Below, piece by piece: positions 7,711 through 11,345 of a stretch of 11,345 nt of DNA. The notes beneath the pieces are model-generated. The model was not told the DNA's origin and searched no databases. It saw only the letters and a program-made list of their open reading frames with translations. Within the stretch, counting starts at the first letter, position 1; each line of letters opens with the position of its first letter. The translations under genes were made by a program, and so were the position numbers. The stretch lies in contig JAAYBY010000023.1 in NCBI GenBank assembly GCA_012729935.1, positions 1-11,345 of the forward strand. The letters run 5' to 3'. Origin of the DNA: Clostridiaceae bacterium. GTDB lineage: Bacteria; Bacillota; Clostridia; Saccharofermentanales; UBA5734.

Positions 7711-7755
7711 CTGTCTGACTGATCTCGTTTATGATATGATCAATCACACAGACAG
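7711..7755. promoter_or_regulatory. Gapped palindrome around the CoA-disulfide reductase -10: operator candidate
   Basis: CTGTCTG (7711-7717) is the exact reverse complement of CAGACAG (7749-7755), 31 bases apart. Within this pair, GATC occurs at 7721-7724 and 7738-7741. The arms flank the -10 box at 7735-7740, where a repressor would block polymerase. It could also be a weak leader structure or chance. Confidence 0.35.
7732..7740 (+). promoter_or_regulatory. Extended -10 promoter for the CoA-disulfide reductase gene
   Basis: TGATATGAT: TATGAT at 7735-7740 with the TG extension at 7732-7733. A weak -35 (CTGTCT, 7711-7716) lies 18 bases upstream and coincides with the left palindrome arm. The leader to the GTG start is about 45 bases. 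Confidence 0.45.
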
Positions 7756-7776
7756 GCCATTAAAAACATGATCGAA

Positions 7777-7785
7777 AGGAAGGGG
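7777..7785 (+). promoter_or_regulatory. Ribosome binding site supporting a GTG start
   Basis: AGGAAGGGG ends 7 bases before the GTG at 7793. The nearby ATG at 7768 is in another frame, so GTG is the start. Confidence 0.7.
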
Positions 7786-7792
7786 AATTCTC

Positions 7793-9499
7793 GTGGAAGC
7801 GCTAAACAGACCTAAAAAAATCAGGATAATCGGTGCTGTTGCTGCCGGAACGTCAGCTGCTGCAAAGGCACGGAGAAATGATGAGACAGCCGATATCACC
7901 TTGTACGATATGGATGAGTACATTTCGTATTCCGGCTGTGGGCTGCCCTACTACATCGGTGGTCAGGTCGAAAAACTGTCGACGCTGACACCGCGTGACG
8001 CTGCATTTTTCAAGAAGCGTTATCAGGTGGATGTCTTAACGAGACATGAAGTCGTTTCGATCGATCCACAGACCCGTACCCTGACGATTGAAAACCTGAA
8101 TGACCATTCTTTTTTTCACGACACCTATGATGTTCTCGTTCTGTCGACAGGAGCAGTGCCGGTCCTTCCCGACATCCCGGGTGCAGACTTGCCACATGTC
8201 TTCGTTCTCAGAAATCCCGGTCATGCCAAGGCTATCCGATCTTATATGGACAATCGGAAACCGGACAAAGCGGTTGTCATCGGTGCTGGATTTATCGGCT
8301 TGGAAATGGTTGAGAACCTGGCGCATGCCGGTCTATCTGTCTCGCTTGTTGAAAAACTACAATCGGTTCCAACCATCCTGGATCCGGATCTGGGTGCATC
8401 GGTCTCGACCTATCTCGAAGAGAAAAATGTTGCGATCTACGCTGGTCGCACAGCCGTTAAGATCGACCGGGAAACGGTTCATCTGGATGATGGTACAGTG
8501 ATTGATGCCGATCTGGTTATTGTTTCAGTCGGTATCAGACCCAATACAAAACTGGCTGAATCTATGGGCGTTCGCCTCGGTGTGACCGGAGCCATCGCAG
8601 TTGATCAGCTGATGCGCACCAATCTTGAAGATGTGTATGCGTGTGGTGATTGCGCTGAGAGCTATTCGGTACTGGATGGACGTCCGCTGTACCGTCCGCT
8701 GGGTTCGACTGCCAACAAAACGGGACGGATTACCGGAGAAGCGATTACAACCGGTACAACTGGCCATCGAGGGATTCTGGGCACTGGAATCTTCCGGGTG
8801 TTTGATCTGGCAATCGCTACGACGGGTCTGACTGAAGCAGAAGCCCGGCGATCCGGGTATGACGTAGTGATCTGTCACAATACCAAACCCGATCGTCCGG
8901 AGTATCTAGGCGGCCGGGAAATGACCATCAAAGCAATCGCTGACCGCCGGACTGAGAAACTGCTTGGTGTTCAGATTATCGGTTTTGCCGGCGTTGACAA
9001 ACGCATCGACATTTTTGTCACGGCGATGACTGCCGGACTTAAAGTATCTGATCTTTTTCATCTGGATTTGGCATACGCTCCGCCCTTTGCGACAACGAAG
9101 GATCCAGTTCACTACACGGGTATGATTCTGGAGAATATCATTGAGCGCGGGCGTCCGTTAATGACTGCTGAAGTAGTGGTCAGGGAAGATGCTGGCCAGA
9201 TGCAGATCATCGATACCCGGACCGAGGATCAATATGCGAAGGGGCATGTGAAGAATGCGATCAATATACCGCACGAATCATTACGTAATGCCATCGACCA
9301 ACTTGACCCTGATCAGCCGGTCCTCACATACTGCAACAAAGGCACAACAGGCAATGCCGCCCAGAACATCCTGATCAACACCGGTTTTAAAAAAGTATTC
9401 AATTTGTCAGGCGGTCATCGCCAATACCGGAATATCTGTCCGAAAGAAACAGAACCAACTCCGAATCAGAAGCCGAACAGTGAAGAGGAACAGGCGTAA
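7793..9499 (+). CDS. CoA-disulfide reductase/persulfide reductase-like flavoprotein with C-terminal rhodanese domain
   Basis: A 568-residue NAD(P)H-dependent flavoprotein. The FAD loop is IIGAVAAGTSAAAKARR (12-28), the NAD(P) loop VVIGAGFIGLEM (161-172), and the second FAD motif VYACGDCAE (281-289). SYSGCGLPYYIGG (45-57) holds the single active-site cysteine C49 of the CoADR/NADH-oxidase family. A dimer-interface tail with LAYAPPFATTKDPV (426-439) follows. Residues about 460-550 form a rhodanese domain (IIDTRTEDQYAKGHVKNA) with loop YCNKGTTGN and catalytic C514. Such CoADR-Rhd fusions reduce CoA-disulfide, CoA-persulfide or polysulfide in redox or sulfur metabolism. GTG start with ribosome site 7777-7785. 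The amidase gene follows 24 bases on. Odd point: F432 stands where relatives generally have Tyr. The precise substrate is unresolved. Confidence 0.9.
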   Translation: MEALNRPKKIRIIGAVAAGTSAAAKARRNDETADITLYDMDEYISYSGCGLPYYIGGQVEKLSTLTPRDAAFFKKRYQVDVLTRHEVVSIDPQTRTLTIENLNDHSFFHDTYDVLVLSTGAVPVLPDIPGADLPHVFVLRNPGHAKAIRSYMDNRKPDKAVVIGAGFIGLEMVENLAHAGLSVSLVEKLQSVPTILDPDLGASVSTYLEEKNVAIYAGRTAVKIDRETVHLDDGTVIDADLVIVSVGIRPNTKLAESMGVRLGVTGAIAVDQLMRTNLEDVYACGDCAESYSVLDGRPLYRPLGSTANKTGRITGEAITTGTTGHRGILGTGIFRVFDLAIATTGLTEAEARRSGYDVVICHNTKPDRPEYLGGREMTIKAIADRRTEKLLGVQIIGFAGVDKRIDIFVTAMTAGLKVSDLFHLDLAYAPPFATTKDPVHYTGMILENIIERGRPLMTAEVVVREDAGQMQIIDTRTEDQYAKGHVKNAINIPHESLRNAIDQLDPDQPVLTYCNKGTTGNAAQNILINTGFKKVFNLSGGHRQYRNICPKETEPTPNQKPNSEEEQA

Positions 9500-9513
9500 C
9501 AACCACATTTGCA

Positions 9514-9518
9514 TGAGG
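9514..9518 (+). promoter_or_regulatory. Ribosome binding site deciding the amidase start
   Basis: TGAGG lies 5 bases before the ATG at 9524. The in-frame TTG at 9509 has no ribosome site, so the ATG is preferred. Confidence 0.5.
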
Positions 9519-9523
9519 CATTT

Positions 9524-10702
9524 ATGAGCAGAAAAAATGTACTATCAAAGAAAGAAAAACGGTTGTTTCTGAGCCTTGTCAGCTTGCTCGCTGTTCTGGT
9601 TATCGTGACTGCCCTGACACGGAGTAACGGCCAGATATCGGAAAATACATCAAGCAGTATGACGAATAACCCGTCGAATCAAACCATCGGTGGAATACCG
9701 GCAGACACAACGCCTGCTGAACCTGTGTTTTTAACCATCAGTCGTGACCAACCGACCATTGACGGAACGACAGGATTGCCGTTCTGGCCGGCGGAAAGTA
9801 CAATCACAACAATCCACAAAACCCGGGTGATCCCAGGACAGCTGCAGGCGAACGCTGAACAGCCATTACAAGGAGTGACCGTTATCCTTGATCCCGGTCA
9901 TGGCGGTCAGGATGGTGGCACGGTATATCCTGTTCAGTCGAGCAATCCGCAGATTGTCGAAAAAGAGGTCGTCCTGGTGATCGCGCAGAAAACGCGAGAA
10001 GCACTGGAAGCTCAGGGAGCAACGGTTCTAATGACACGTGAGACTGATGAATGGCTTTCCTTATACAAACGTGTTGCCTGGGTTGGAAAGCAGGTTCTTA
10101 ACTGGTTCGCGGCAGATCTGGATTCAACAAACCATATAACGGACGCGCTGGATCCGCTGATGCCCTTGCTTGATTCCGTTATTGACATTAATAGTGACAG
10201 AGCAGACAACGGCGGACGCGGCATTTTTCAAGGCGGCGGAGCCAGCCATGAACTGCGGATGCTCCTTGATGTGCAGCGGCAGTTTTCGGATGTTGTGTTT
10301 CTGTCCCTGCACTGCAATGCATTTCCGAATGATCCGGATTGCAGTGGTTTGCAGGTCTATTACCAGACTTCGGCGGATGTTATTGAAACCGAAAAGGACT
10401 ACTATGTTGACCCTGAGAAGCGTGCCCATTACGTTTATTATGATGACGACAACAGGCTGAAGCTGGCGAACACCGTTCATGATACTGTTGTTGAAAAAAT
10501 TCCTGAACTCAAATATTTTGGTGAACGATCGGTTCTGCCGGGAAACTATGCTGTCTTGCGTGAACAAAATCTCAACGCAGTGCTGGTGGAAATGGGTTTT
10601 GTGACCAACCAGAAGGATCGTCAGATTTTGACCAGTGACGATTATCAGTCAAGGCTTGCAGAGGCCTTTGCAGAGGCGGTTCTCCGTTACTATTCAGAAT
10701 AA
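9524..10702 (+). CDS. N-acetylmuramoyl-L-alanine amidase (Amidase_3, CwlD/AmiC type)
   Basis: A 392-residue envelope enzyme that cleaves the amide bond between N-acetylmuramic acid and L-alanine in peptidoglycan. An N-terminal signal anchor (about 14-31, after KKEKR) is followed by a Ser/Thr/Asn/Pro-rich linker to about 115. The catalytic domain carries ILDPGHGGQDGG (121-132, zinc ligand H126), VEKE (145-148, E146 zinc ligand), SLHCNAF (261-267, H263 zinc ligand) and VEMGFVTN (355-362, catalytic E356). Between the MTRETDEWLSLYKR segment and SLH there are about 75 residues (187-262), far more than the family's usual 15-20, including a Gly-rich NGGRGIFQGGGA stretch. A shorter insert at 287-310 is rich in Tyr and Asp. 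It may be cotranscribed with the flavoprotein upstream, and its 3' end overlaps the converging kinase gene by 9 bases. Confidence 0.92.
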   Translation: MSRKNVLSKKEKRLFLSLVSLLAVLVIVTALTRSNGQISENTSSSMTNNPSNQTIGGIPADTTPAEPVFLTISRDQPTIDGTTGLPFWPAESTITTIHKTRVIPGQLQANAEQPLQGVTVILDPGHGGQDGGTVYPVQSSNPQIVEKEVVLVIAQKTREALEAQGATVLMTRETDEWLSLYKRVAWVGKQVLNWFAADLDSTNHITDALDPLMPLLDSVIDINSDRADNGGRGIFQGGGASHELRMLLDVQRQFSDVVFLSLHCNAFPNDPDCSGLQVYYQTSADVIETEKDYYVDPEKRAHYVYYDDDNRLKLANTVHDTVVEKIPELKYFGERSVLPGNYAVLREQNLNAVLVEMGFVTNQKDRQILTSDDYQSRLAEAFAEAVLRYYSE

Positions 10703-11345
10703 CAGGGTAGTTTCAATAATGAGATCAGCTTTTTGCCTGATCGCACACTGACTGAAATAAAGCGTCTCCAAAGGGATCCATTCTGACATAAACCGGCGAA
10801 ACAGCTCAGAACCGCTGCGCTTCAGCACATTTTTCTGTTGTTGCTCAGGGGATATGTCAAGAAATATCTTTAGATGAAACAAGTCTGACCAGAGAGGATG
10901 CTGACTATAAACCCCTTCAATCCAGAATATCTTAGCTGGTCCAACCTGAACTTGATCTGTCATCATGCGCTTTTGACAATCATAGACATGATAGGAAAAG
11001 GGGCGTCCGCTTCTTAGACCGGCTTCAACCTCCCGTTCAAAACGTTCATAATCGATATTGCCGCCTGGTTCCAGCAGCCGTTCTTTCGACCGTTGTTCAG
11101 GTTGAAGGAAGAAATCATCCATGTGAATCACCCGTCCGCCATAGATTGACTGAAGAGACCGAGCCCATGTGCTTTTTCCGGACCCACTGCAGCCGTCGAT
11201 CGCAATAAACAGTGGATCAACTGTTTTCTTGAGTTCGTCGATTCGCTGTAGTGCCGGCAGATAGGCGGAAAACGGGCGAAGAACAACACGGTAGGCGGGG
11301 TGATAAAGGCGCCGGTATGTGTCACTGTGATGGACAGGAGGACAG
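10694..11345 (-). CDS. Uridine kinase-like P-loop kinase (5' partial)
   Basis: Read on the - strand, the frame is open from the right edge (first full codon at 11344) to the stop at 10694, giving 216 visible residues. The Walker A motif IAIDGCSGSGKST (47-59) and VIHMDDFFLQPE (72-83) followed by PGGNIDYERFEREV are hallmarks of a uridine-kinase-like group of phosphoribulokinase/uridine kinase proteins. IFWIEGVYS (visible residues 141-149) resembles Walker B. It probably phosphorylates a nucleoside or similar small molecule with ATP; the substrate is uncertain. A GTG at 11131 would begin after the P-loop and cannot be the true start. At least 46 residues precede the P-loop (including HHSDTYRRLYHPAYRVV), more than short members of this group need, so an N-terminal extension or extra domain is likely. 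Its 3' end overlaps the amidase gene by 9 bases. Confidence 0.82.
   Translation of the reverse strand, partial: CPPVHHSDTYRRLYHPAYRVVLRPFSAYLPALQRIDELKKTVDPLFIAIDGCSGSGKSTWARSLQSIYGGRVIHMDDFFLQPEQRSKERLLEPGGNIDYERFEREVEAGLRSGRPFSYHVYDCQKRMMTDQVQVGPAKIFWIEGVYSQHPLWSDLFHLKIFLDISPEQQQKNVLKRSGSELFRRFMSEWIPLETLYFSQCAIRQKADLIIETTLLF

Noticed and set aside
10723..10742. GATCAG...CTGATC hairpin as a terminator for the amidase
   Set aside because: The stem is only 6 bp with a mismatched interior, is not followed by T-runs, and lies in the kinase coding sequence.
10694..11131. Kinase gene starting at the GTG at 11131
   Set aside because: The P-loop GCSGSGKST is encoded upstream in the same frame, so the true start is beyond the window edge.
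11128..11325. Separate small - strand gene at the right end
   Set aside because: It is in a different frame and overlaps the in-frame, motif-bearing N-terminal part of the kinase.

Overview
The window carries eight protein-coding genes or gene parts plus one small membrane lipoprotein gene, with no RNA gene, insertion sequence, CRISPR array or phage remnant that I can see. Base composition is roughly balanced and even across the window. The short leaders with strong AGGAGG/AAGGGGG-type Shine-Dalgarno sites, the CwlD/AmiC-like amidase, the PbuG-like purine permease and the CoA-disulfide-reductase/rhodanese fusion together suggest a Gram-positive-type bacterium, most likely an anaerobic or facultative member of the Bacillota. 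That placement is inference: no rRNA or other marker is present.

Left part (1-4883, all + strand). A PHP-domain metallohydrolase of CehA/McbA type (5' end off the window) is followed after 33 bases by a TldD protease subunit, then after 16 bases by its TldE/PmbA partner. An 86-base gap leads to a uroporphyrinogen-decarboxylase-superfamily protein that is not HemE. A good sigma-A-type promoter overlaps the stop of that gene and probably drives a 97-residue lipoprotein-like membrane protein. The run ends at a perfect 16-bp hairpin at 4961-4997.

Middle part (5034-7527, - strand). A diacylglycerol-kinase/YegS-type lipid kinase has its own extended -10 promoter and a clear intrinsic terminator (6566-6592). 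After it comes an NCS2 guanine/hypoxanthine permease with its own likely promoter. The two look like separate transcription units.

Right part (7793-11345). Divergent from the lipid kinase is a CoA-disulfide reductase-like flavoprotein fused to a C-terminal rhodanese domain. Its promoter region holds a gapped palindrome around an extended -10. An N-acetylmuramoyl-L-alanine amidase follows 24 bases later. The amidase converges on, and overlaps by 9 bases, a P-loop uridine-kinase-like gene on the - strand that runs off the right edge.

This looks mainly like an ordinary chromosomal region. The points most worth a second look are the PHP-TldD-TldE-UROD neighbourhood, the UROD-like protein with H-x-D where zinc methyltransferases carry H-x-C, the putative operator at the CoA-disulfide reductase promoter, the insertion in the amidase, and the small lipoprotein with an awkward membrane topology. 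I found no convincing new multi-gene system.
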